Below, piece after piece: positions 1 through 6,059 of a DNA stretch of 16,905 bases. The notes beneath the pieces were generated by a model. It made no database searches and was not told where the DNA came from. It saw only the letters and a list, made by a program, of their open reading frames with translations. The DNA comes from WRIS01 sp050945135 (GTDB lineage Bacteria > Actinomycetota > Coriobacteriia > Coriobacteriales > Eggerthellaceae): assembly GCA_050945135.1 (NCBI GenBank), contig JBMNSJ010000046.1, forward strand, positions 1 through 16,905, given 5' to 3'. Each line of letters starts with the position of its first letter. The stretch's first letter is position 1. Position numbers and translations under genes: made by a program.

Positions 1-84
1 CAATGGATACGCTACTATAACTACGAACGACCCCATAGCTCGCTTGGCTACAGACCTCCTGCAATCCAAGCGATCGCAGCTTAG
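1..84 (+). CDS. IS3-family-like transposase (OrfB/rve integrase core), C-terminal fragment
   Basis: The reading frame is open from base 1 and ends at TAG 82-84, giving 27 residues. It contains YYNYERPHSSLGYRPP, the hallmark tail of IS3-family OrfB and related DDE integrase-core transposases, which lies just after the catalytic glutamate region. The catalytic D, D and E residues are upstream of the window. The protein would cut and join the ends of its own element. The same tail is found inverted at 16846-16905. It could belong to another rve-type family such as IS481, but the terminal sequence of the element favours IS3. Confidence 0.75.
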   Translation, partial: QWIRYYNYERPHSSLGYRPPAIQAIAA

Positions 85-125
85 AAACTAACATTTTGGT
101 TGGTACAGAAAATGGGGGCAGGCCA
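1..125 (+). mobile_element. 3' end of an IS3-family-like insertion sequence (left copy)
   Basis: This is the right-hand end of an insertion sequence: the last codons of a DDE (rve-type) transposase, then 41 bp of non-coding end. Read inwards on the other strand the tip is TGGCCTGCCCCCATTTTC, the TG...CA ending and CTGCCCC core typical of IS3-family terminal repeats. Bases 25-125 recur exactly, inverted, at 16805-16905, and the two flanks diverge right after base 125 (GGATG here, TTACG there), which fixes the IS boundary. The rest of the element, including its other terminal repeat, lies outside the window, so family assignment rests on the transposase tail and the tip only. Confidence 0.8.
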
Positions 126-1709
126 GGATGGGTAAAAGTCATTGACGTTTCTAAGGGAGTTGTTGCTATTCCGGCTACAATAACTCATTCTGGCGACACG
201 TACATGGTTGCTGGAATTGAGATTGCCAACAATGCTACTCTTCAAAGCCTTACCGCAGATCCCAACCCCAATCTCACCAATGTCTCTATTACGGGATGCG
301 ACAATCTCACCATTGTCTCTATTACGGGATGCGTCAATTTTGTATCCCTCGACGTCTCGGGAAATACTAACCTCAAAGCGCTCATATGCAGCGATAATGC
401 CCTCGGTTCCCTTAATGTTTCGGGTTGCATCAACCTGATTGACCTTGACTGCAGATCAAACAACCTCACCGCCTTAGATTGCGCGAATCTTCCTGAACTC
501 AATACTCTCGCTTGTTCGGGCAACAAGATCACCAGCCTCGATAATCTTTCAGACCTTGTTAAGCTCACAAGTCTTAGCTGTTCCGAAAATCGTATTTCTA
601 GTCTTGACCTTTCTCGACTTGCTAATCTTTCACTTCTCTTCTGTTACGAAAATAACCTCACTACTCTTGACCTTTCTGCCAATACAAATCTCGAAATGAT
701 AGGATGCGAAAACAACCAACTTACTACTCTCAATGTGCGAGGGCTCAACTCTCTTCAAACTCTCATGTGCAGTCTCAACCGTCTTACTACTCTTGATTTG
801 ACCGGCTGCACTTCGCTTGATTACTTTACTTGTCACAGCAATATGCTAAGCGAGCTTGACGTATCAGAAGCTGATTCTCTCAAATATTTCGATTGCGGCG
901 ATAACCTACTCACTTCTCTTGACGTGTCGGGCAAAAAATCCCTTGGCATCCTTAACTGCAGCGATAACGCCCTTTCCTCTCTGAAGGTAACGGGATGCAG
1001 CAATCTGGAACGCCTCTACTTCGTGAACAATCGTCTCAGTTTCTTTGATTTAACAGGATGTGATATTCTCTCAGAGCTTTTATGCTATGGCAACCAATTC
1101 TTCGAACCCATAGTTGGATTTGGCACAACCTCTCTAACGTACAGAAATGTTTTCTCTCAGCAATCCATTACTGTCGCGATGTCTCATGACGGCCAAGGTG
1201 GATATATAAGTGAACTTTCATTTCCCCGAGCGTCGATGGTTGCCTTGTCTGAAGCCAATGTTTCTTTTGCGAATGGCTTCTTCGTTATGCCAAACACTTG
1301 GGTAGCTAACTCGAACTATGAATCGTATTCGGGGTACACAGATGCACTTGGGTCAGAATTGTTTGCGAACTCAAGCGCTGATTTCTACGTGCCTTTTTAT
1401 TCCGTAACCTTCCTCGATTATGACGGTACCGTCTTAGAAACCCAGCTCGTGGATTCTGGATTAGGGGCTGTAGCGCCAACGGTAGCGCCGCGTGAAGGTT
1501 ACACCCTTGTAGGATGGGATAAAAACATTGACCGCATCACGCAAGACATTGAGGTCACTGCCGTATACGAAAAGAGCAAGAAGACCGACACTCCTGGAAA
1601 GCTCGCCAATGCTGGAGACAACAGTACTGCGAGCATTTTGATGCTTTCAATTATCTGCATCTTAAGCACCGCTACAGGTCTTGTAGTGCGCAAAAGAATG
1701 CACGGATAA
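96..1709 (+). CDS. Internalin-J-like leucine-rich-repeat surface protein, N-terminus lost to IS insertion
   Basis: This is the C-terminal part of a cell-surface LRR protein, probably an adhesin. Codons before base 126 come from the IS; the TTG at 96 is only the first possible start, and the original signal peptide and start are missing. Residues ~60-336 hold about twelve 21-residue repeats of the form LxxLxCxxNxLxxLdvsgc, nearly all with a Cys in the position that forms the cysteine ladder of Listeria InlJ. Residues ~435-493 (VTFLDYDGTV ... GYTLVGWDK ... ITQDIEVTAVYE) are a Listeria-Bacteroides/InlB B-repeat (PF09479 type). The C-terminus has LANAGD (503-508), a hydrophobic segment (~513-530) and a basic RKR tail, resembling a sortase sorting signal with Ala instead of Thr. 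Without a signal peptide the product should not reach the surface, so the gene is probably inactive. Confidence 0.85.
   Translation: MVGTENGGRPGWVKVIDVSKGVVAIPATITHSGDTYMVAGIEIANNATLQSLTADPNPNLTNVSITGCDNLTIVSITGCVNFVSLDVSGNTNLKALICSDNALGSLNVSGCINLIDLDCRSNNLTALDCANLPELNTLACSGNKITSLDNLSDLVKLTSLSCSENRISSLDLSRLANLSLLFCYENNLTTLDLSANTNLEMIGCENNQLTTLNVRGLNSLQTLMCSLNRLTTLDLTGCTSLDYFTCHSNMLSELDVSEADSLKYFDCGDNLLTSLDVSGKKSLGILNCSDNALSSLKVTGCSNLERLYFVNNRLSFFDLTGCDILSELLCYGNQFFEPIVGFGTTSLTYRNVFSQQSITVAMSHDGQGGYISELSFPRASMVALSEANVSFANGFFVMPNTWVANSNYESYSGYTDALGSELFANSSADFYVPFYSVTFLDYDGTVLETQLVDSGLGAVAPTVAPREGYTLVGWDKNIDRITQDIEVTAVYEKSKKTDTPGKLANAGDNSTASILMLSIICILSTATGLVVRKRMHG
270..335 (+). repeat. 33-bp tandem duplication inside the LRR gene
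   Basis: Two adjacent 33-bp units (270-302 and 303-335) differ at two positions. They encode NLTNVSITGCD and NLTIVSITGCV, so the duplication keeps the frame and adds eleven residues, about half an LRR unit. Confidence 0.85.
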
Positions 1710-1716
1710 AAGGAGA

Positions 1717-1747
1717 ATCTCCCCCATCGGTCAGTGCAGCGGGAGAT
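1717..1747 (+). terminator. Possible weak terminator hairpin after the LRR gene
   Basis: ATCTCCC at 1717-1723 pairs with GGGAGAT at 1741-1747 across a 17-nt loop, starting 7 nt after the stop codon. The following bases are only moderately T-rich (TTATTTCTAT begins ~12 nt later), so termination would be inefficient or the hairpin may be incidental. Confidence 0.3.
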
Positions 1748-2333
1748 GCTTAGCAGCTTATTTCTATAGTGCGACTTATTCCCTCTCAGCAGTAGCAAAG
1801 GCTTGCTAGACGCTAAAACATGCATGATAAAGCTTGCTGGGTGGTATCAAACATAACCTATGGTATAAACCGAAGTATAGCTGTACATCTTGTAGTTCCT
1901 TGAACAGTTTTCAAGCCGAACAAGCTCAAATCGCTCCGTGCAATAATACAAAGCTACTTCTTTTTTACTGAGGTGCCCAAAGCTGCCCTCCCGAACTCAC
2001 CAAACAGCGAACTTCACTTTAGCAAATGAAAGTCTTGCATCCCTTAGCTGCGCCACAAAAACTGACCGGGAAAACAGTTATGGGCTCTGCATGTGCTCTG
2101 ACCAGTAGGCACCTTTGCCTTCTTTGAGGGCGCCAATCACCACAATGATAAGCCTCCTGCCGAGTGATACTACTTTGGGCTAGGGTGAAGCTGGCGAATG
2201 CATGCTAGGATGCGTTTGTCCGGTGACACTCGCAGCACACTAAAGCTGGCCTCTCCTATGAAAAAGCTAGCTGCACACATAAACACGTCACCTGCAAACG
2301 ATAAGCAGAATGGACATCGACACTGTTTTAGTC
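1748..2333. other. Long intergenic stretch without a convincing gene
   Basis: About 590 bp between the LRR gene and the SDR gene. No ORF with a good start and RBS is visible on either strand. On the minus strand one frame running from ~2170 to 1847 gives protein-like text (LIIVVIGALKEGKGAYWSEH near 2130, and EVALYYCTERFELVRLEN near 1920) but is broken by in-frame stops at ~2081-2083 and 1997-1999. It may be a decayed gene or chance. A frame open from 2198 runs into the SDR gene but has no RBS and is not part of it. No tRNA, riboswitch or clear repeat was recognised. Confidence 0.4.
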
Positions 2334-2347
2334 AAGGAGGCAAGACA

Positions 2348-3106
2348 ATGAAACTCAAAGAAAAATCAGTCCTTATTACCGGCGCATCTTCAGGAATGGG
2401 AAAAGCCATGGTCGAGCTGTTTGCTCAAGAAGGAGCAAACGTACTTGCTGTAGCACGACGCATGGAACGCCTCGAAGAACTTGCTGCGGCGCTCAAAGAC
2501 GCTCCGGGTACTGTTGTGCCCTTTAAGGCGGACATCAGTAGCCAGCAAGATATTGAAGCAGCAATTGACGAGGCTGCGAAGCAATTTGGCAAACTAGATA
2601 TTTTGGTTAACAATGCCGGGATCATGGATGACATGAGCCCCATTGGAGACATCACCAATGAAAAGATTGACCAAGTTTTTGCGGTCAATGTGTATGGCCC
2701 TATGTATGCCATGCGTAAAGCGGTTCAAACATTTCTTGCGCAAGGCAACGGCGGCACTATCATCAACGTAGCCTCGCTTGGTGGCATGCGTTCGTGCGCA
2801 GGAGCAATTTATTGCGCTACGAAAGCAGCAGTTCTTTCTCTTACGAAGAATACTGCGTTTATGTATCAACCCGATGGAATACGCTGCAACGCCATCGCAC
2901 CCGGAGGAATCGCTACAGAGATTGGCGCCTCTATGGGCCAGCCAAACATGAACGGCTATGGTCGTGTACAAAAAGTAATGGCTACCGCTCCTGAGCCAGG
3001 CACTCCTGAGCAAATTGCTGCTGCTGCACTCTTCCTTGCAAGCGACGACTCAAGCTATGTTAATGGAGACGTTCTCCTTGTCGACGGCGGATGGGCCGCA
3101 GGCTGA
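2348..3106 (+). CDS. Classical short-chain dehydrogenase/reductase (SDR, FabG-like fold)
   Basis: A 252-residue cytosolic NAD(P)-dependent oxidoreductase of the classical SDR family. Visible motifs are the cofactor glycine motif TGASSGMG (11-18), NNAG (88-91), the active-site Asn114, Ser143 and YxxxK (Tyr155, Lys159), plus PG at 185-186 and the C-terminal VDGGWAAG typical of FabG-like members. The ARR at 36-38, after the second strand, suggests NADP(H) preference. The start at 2348 is chosen because AAGGAGG (2334-2340) sits 7 nt upstream; a longer in-frame start at 2198 has no RBS. The substrate cannot be told from sequence: an acyl-ACP, hydroxysteroid, sugar or polyol reductase are all possible. 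It appears to be transcribed alone. Confidence 0.92.
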   Translation: MKLKEKSVLITGASSGMGKAMVELFAQEGANVLAVARRMERLEELAAALKDAPGTVVPFKADISSQQDIEAAIDEAAKQFGKLDILVNNAGIMDDMSPIGDITNEKIDQVFAVNVYGPMYAMRKAVQTFLAQGNGGTIINVASLGGMRSCAGAIYCATKAAVLSLTKNTAFMYQPDGIRCNAIAPGGIATEIGASMGQPNMNGYGRVQKVMATAPEPGTPEQIAAAALFLASDDSSYVNGDVLLVDGGWAAG

Positions 3107-3158
3107 TTTCGGGCGCTTCTCAAACAAGCTTGTTACCCTGCCCAACGTGGGCTAAACA

Positions 3159-3194
3159 GAAACCCTCGGCGTATTAATCCGGGGGTTTCTTTTG
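3159..3194 (+). terminator. Strong Rho-independent terminator after the SDR gene
   Basis: GAAACCCTCGG (3159-3169) pairs over 11 bp, with one G-U, with CCGGGGGTTTC (3179-3189) across a 9-nt loop, followed by TTTT. It lies ~50 nt after the SDR stop. On the minus strand the hairpin is followed by TGTTT, so it may also stop transcripts of the convergent prepilin gene. Confidence 0.85.
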
Positions 3195-3240
3195 ATGGTT
3201 GGGGAATAGTAATCTTTTGCAATCGCACCCGCCAAACAAG

Positions 3241-4137
3241 CTAGCTATTCTCCACAACCGTCCAGATATTTCTGTTGGTTTGCCACTTTGAATCATCTGT
3301 CATATCCCCGCGCCACCAGGTATCTTCGGTACCACCAGTAAACAAGGCCAAAACAGGACCATCGACATCGTCCCACTGGAAGTCTATGTAGTAAAACTGC
3401 CCTCGTACCACAGAAGAGTTGTTCTCTTTCTTGTTTGTCGTAGACTTAATCTCTTTTGAGGGATTGTATTCTTGAATGTCTGCATCCGTGTCAATTTTGA
3501 TGAAATTGTTCTTGCTCCATCCAACAATCTTATCGATGTAGGCATCCATGTCATCGATTGACGAACTGTATTGCGCGGCGTTTATATAATAATATCCTGC
3601 CTCATATTTATCGCTTCCTTCATAGTAGATAAGCTTTTTCTGAATGTCGGAATTCTTAGCGCCAACACCAGTTCCTTTTACAGACACCTCTACGTACGAA
3701 TTAGTTGCCGGATTAAAAACATGAACGGAAGACATAGTATCGCCAGGCTTATCGCCTATCGAGCCGCCTCCTCTCTCTAGTGCATAGCCAGGATAGGTGA
3801 CGGTAACATTTCTTGTTGACGTGTAAACAAGTTGCGAAACAAAGCCGTTTTTATCAACGGCAAGCTCGTTGACCGTTCCACTGACGTTGGCATACGATTT
3901 AACCTTTTGTGTAGTTGCCTTTTCAGGTCCTTCTGTCAGGGCAATAGCTGTTGCGGCAGATACAGAAGTACGGCAGTCGGCAATGGCTTGCGTCTCTTCA
4001 GCTTGCGCCGTCGCCGACAAAAAAATTGGCACGGCAATTGCGGTAAGGACGCTGATAATAGCCACCACTATCAATAGCTCGGCTAAAGTGAAGCCCCTAT
4101 TATTTGCTATTCTGCCCTGCACGATACATCGCACCAA
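3241..4137 (-). CDS. Large prepilin-like protein with N-terminal methylation/cleavage domain
   Basis: A 298-residue protein with a type IV prepilin/pseudopilin signal: a short leader ending in RG (residue 15), then FTLAELLIVVAIISVLTAIA, with Glu20 at mature position +5. Prepilin peptidase would cut at G15|F16. The hydrophobic helix (16-40) is followed by an alpha1 spine and a long, poorly recognised C-terminal domain rich in Tyr and Trp (YYYINA, FYYIDFQW, TWWRGD). At ~280 mature residues it is larger than a usual major pilin, so a minor or tip pilin-like role is possible. The start is TTG at 4137 or GTG at 4134, both after AGGA. It is paralogous to the pilin at 5457. No prepilin peptidase, ATPase or platform protein is in the window. 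Confidence 0.8.
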   Translation of the reverse strand: MVRCIVQGRIANNRGFTLAELLIVVAIISVLTAIAVPIFLSATAQAEETQAIADCRTSVSAATAIALTEGPEKATTQKVKSYANVSGTVNELAVDKNGFVSQLVYTSTRNVTVTYPGYALERGGGSIGDKPGDTMSSVHVFNPATNSYVEVSVKGTGVGAKNSDIQKKLIYYEGSDKYEAGYYYINAAQYSSSIDDMDAYIDKIVGWSKNNFIKIDTDADIQEYNPSKEIKSTTNKKENNSSVVRGQFYYIDFQWDDVDGPVLALFTGGTEDTWWRGDMTDDSKWQTNRNIWTVVENS

Positions 4138-4162
4138 CCAATCCTACCCAAATTGAGAGCAA

Positions 4163-4191
4163 AGTGTAGCACGTTGCCCCTGCATACTCAA
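4163..4191 (-). promoter_or_regulatory. Predicted promoter of the large prepilin gene
   Basis: On the minus strand TTGAGT (4191-4186) and TACACT (4168-4163) are exactly 17 bp apart, and TGC just upstream of TACACT makes an extended -10. Transcription would begin ~20 nt before the start codon. Confidence 0.5.
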
Positions 4192-4369
4192 AAGTAATTA
4201 CGAAGCGCGATTAAGCCCAAACCGAAATTCCGTAAATAGGCAATACTTAGTAAAGCTCGTGTATCCCTGATTTAGCAAAATAGGACGGCAAGCATACCTG
4301 ATAAACTGAGTTCTTATAAATCCGCAGAAAGCTACTGGCTGGCAACTATTCGAGGAAGGTAGGTTATCA

Positions 4370-5302
4370 ATGAGCTCATTCTTTGCCTTTCTTGATGATA
4401 TTGCCGTCCTTGCAAAAGCTGCGGCTGCCAGCGCGGACGACATTGTCGCAGGCGCAGGAAAAGCTGCTTCCAAATCTGCGGCTGTCGTAATCGATGACGC
4501 CGCAGTAACACCTCAATATGTGCAAGGCATCTCTCCGGCACGCGAACTGCCTATTGTTGCATCCATTGCGAAGCGTTCCCTTATCAACAAAGGGATAATC
4601 ATTATTGCAATTATGTTGCTTTCAGCCATAGCCCCATGGGTTTTCCCTTGGGCGCTTATTGTTGGAGGTTGTTACCTTGTCTACGAAGGCGCCGAAAAGA
4701 TTATTCATCGGATCCAGCACAAAAGCATCCCCGTCGAAGAAGCCCAAAACGTTGTTGATAGGTCCCCCAAAGATGAAAAGTCAATAGTTCAAGGAGCCGC
4801 TACGACCGACTTCGTTCTTTCAGTTGAGATTATGCTTATCTCAGTGGATGCCCTGGAATCAGAGATTTGGTGGATGAGGCTTGCGATGCTAGTTATCGTT
4901 GCAATCCTGATGACGCTTTTGGTGTACGGATCTGTAGGACTACTTATCAAGCTCGATGATGCTGGTCGATGGATTGCAGAGCTGGGATCGCGCAAGGCGA
5001 GTCGTTTTCTCCAAGAGTTTGGAATCGGTCTGGTAAAACTCATGCCTAAGGTGTTTACTGCCCTCACTGTTATTGGCGTTGCTGCCATGCTCTGGGTAGG
5101 CGGGCATCTTCTTATCGTAAACCTTGCAAACGTGGGTCTGCCATTTTTTGCAGATACCCTACACCTTCTCACTCACTCAATCACGAACGGCTTTCTTTTA
5201 TGGTGCGCCGATTCTTTACTCTCGGCTTGTTTCGGGATTATTATTGGCTCAATCCTTGCTGGCATTCATTATTTTGTGAAACGTGCAATAAGAAGTTCCT
5301 AG
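4370..5302 (+). CDS. DUF808 family inner-membrane protein (YedI-like)
   Basis: A 310-residue membrane protein that I recognise as the DUF808/YedI family, from the N-terminus FFAFLDDIAVLAKAAAASADDI, the AAVVIDDAAVTPQYVQG segment and the family's overall length. Hydrophobic segments lie at about 74-105, 168-195, 226-255 and 272-303. No catalytic motif is visible and the function of the family is unknown; some relatives have been proposed as transport-related. AGGAAGG (4353-4359) precedes the ATG by 10 nt. It sits between two paralogous prepilin genes, diverging from the first and reading toward the second, but a hairpin separates it from the second, so an operon link is doubtful. Confidence 0.85.
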   Translation: MSSFFAFLDDIAVLAKAAAASADDIVAGAGKAASKSAAVVIDDAAVTPQYVQGISPARELPIVASIAKRSLINKGIIIIAIMLLSAIAPWVFPWALIVGGCYLVYEGAEKIIHRIQHKSIPVEEAQNVVDRSPKDEKSIVQGAATTDFVLSVEIMLISVDALESEIWWMRLAMLVIVAILMTLLVYGSVGLLIKLDDAGRWIAELGSRKASRFLQEFGIGLVKLMPKVFTALTVIGVAAMLWVGGHLLIVNLANVGLPFFADTLHLLTHSITNGFLLWCADSLLSACFGIIIGSILAGIHYFVKRAIRSS

Positions 5303-5315
5303 CCAATCACCAGGT

Positions 5316-5346
5316 CTAACGAAAAAGAGTTTTCGGTTAGTTTACG
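5316..5346 (+). terminator. Probable terminator after the DUF808 gene
   Basis: CTAACGAAAA (5316-5325) pairs with TTTTCGGTTAG (5330-5340) with one bulged G and a 4-nt loop, followed by TTT. The stem is A/T-rich and the T tract is short. Confidence 0.5.
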
Positions 5347-5372
5347 AGCAGGTATGATTGCTCTGGCTGATT

Positions 5373-5381
5373 TGATACAAT
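5373..5381 (+). promoter_or_regulatory. Possible extended -10 promoter for the small prepilin gene
   Basis: TGATACAAT is a TGn extended -10 with TACAAT at 5376-5381. No good -35 is visible. The predicted start point lies ~70 nt before the pilin start codon. Confidence 0.4.
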
Positions 5382-5456
5382 CGAGCGCGTAAACGTGGTT
5401 CGATGAGCAAGAAGCTGACGTGCTCAAACTAAAAGTCGATGTGAAAAAGCAGGGTA

Positions 5457-5915
5457 ATGAGATACACCTATCAAGCAGTGTGTGAAAAAAAGAGAATGCG
5501 TGGCGACAAAAGCGGCTTTACCTTGGCAGAGCTACTCATTGTAGTAACAATTGTCGTGATTCTCGCTGCTATCGCAATTCCGATATTTTTAGGAACACTG
5601 GACAAAGCCTATGAAGCGGCGGCACAAGCCACACTACGTACAGCAAAATCAGCTGCTGCAGCCGAATACCTAACCGTGGATAGTGCAGAGAGATCTAGAA
5701 TCAACGAAGAATCTGCCCACAGCCAAAGGCCCGACAAAATAGGCTACATAGTAACCCTTGACAGAGATGGCAATGTGCTAAAGATTGAATATACCCCCTG
5801 GTACCTCGATGACACCTATTTATGGCAACTAACTGACTGGTTCAAACAAGCAGATCCAGAAAAAGAAACCATCGAAGTTACTGTTCATCTAAGCAGATCA
5901 GATCTTGTCTATTAG
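5457..5915 (+). CDS. Small prepilin-like protein with N-terminal methylation/cleavage domain
   Basis: A 152-residue type IV pilin-like protein. The leader (residues 1-20) is basic and ends in SG; FTLAELLIVVTIVVILAAIA follows, with Glu25 at mature position +5, so prepilin peptidase should cut at G20|F21. The mature protein (~132 residues) is of pilin/pseudopilin size, with an alpha1 helix rich in Ala and a short beta region (IGYIVTLDRDGNVLKIEYTP). It is clearly paralogous to the larger prepilin at 3241-4137 over the helix and the strand after it. The start at 5457 has AGGG only 2 nt away; an internal ATG at 5496 would give a shorter leader. Assembly machinery must be encoded elsewhere. Confidence 0.8.
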   Translation: MRYTYQAVCEKKRMRGDKSGFTLAELLIVVTIVVILAAIAIPIFLGTLDKAYEAAAQATLRTAKSAAAAEYLTVDSAERSRINEESAHSQRPDKIGYIVTLDRDGNVLKIEYTPWYLDDTYLWQLTDWFKQADPEKETIEVTVHLSRSDLVY

Positions 5916-6003
5916 AAACAATATCTGACAGATTCACAAAAATAAATCCTTACCTGACACTCCATGTACTATCGCCACCAAACCAACGCTGTGTATCATG
6001 TCG

Positions 6004-6023
6004 AGCACATAGCGTGCTAGAAT
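6004..6023 (+). promoter_or_regulatory. Extended -10 promoter overlapping an inverted repeat, upstream of the PI-PLC-like gene
   Basis: TGCTAGAAT at 6015-6023 is an extended -10. AGCAC (6004-6008) and GTGCT (6014-6018) form a 5-bp inverted repeat with a 5-nt centre that runs into the -10, a position where a repressor could act. No convincing -35 is seen. The leader to the TTG start at 6060 would be ~30 nt. Confidence 0.4.
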
Positions 6024-6059
6024 TCGACCAACAAGCAAATTGAGGACAAAGGGGTCTTT

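Noticed and set aside
2198..2347. Upstream in-frame extension of the SDR gene from an ATG at 2198
   Set aside because: The added 50 residues do not resemble any SDR N-terminus, while an ideal AAGGAGG sits 7 nt before the ATG at 2348, from which the normal fold begins at once.
5385..5450. tRNA-like stretch with GGTTCGATGAGC
   Set aside because: The GTTCGA resembles a T-loop, but no acceptor stem, D-arm or anticodon arm can be folded around it.
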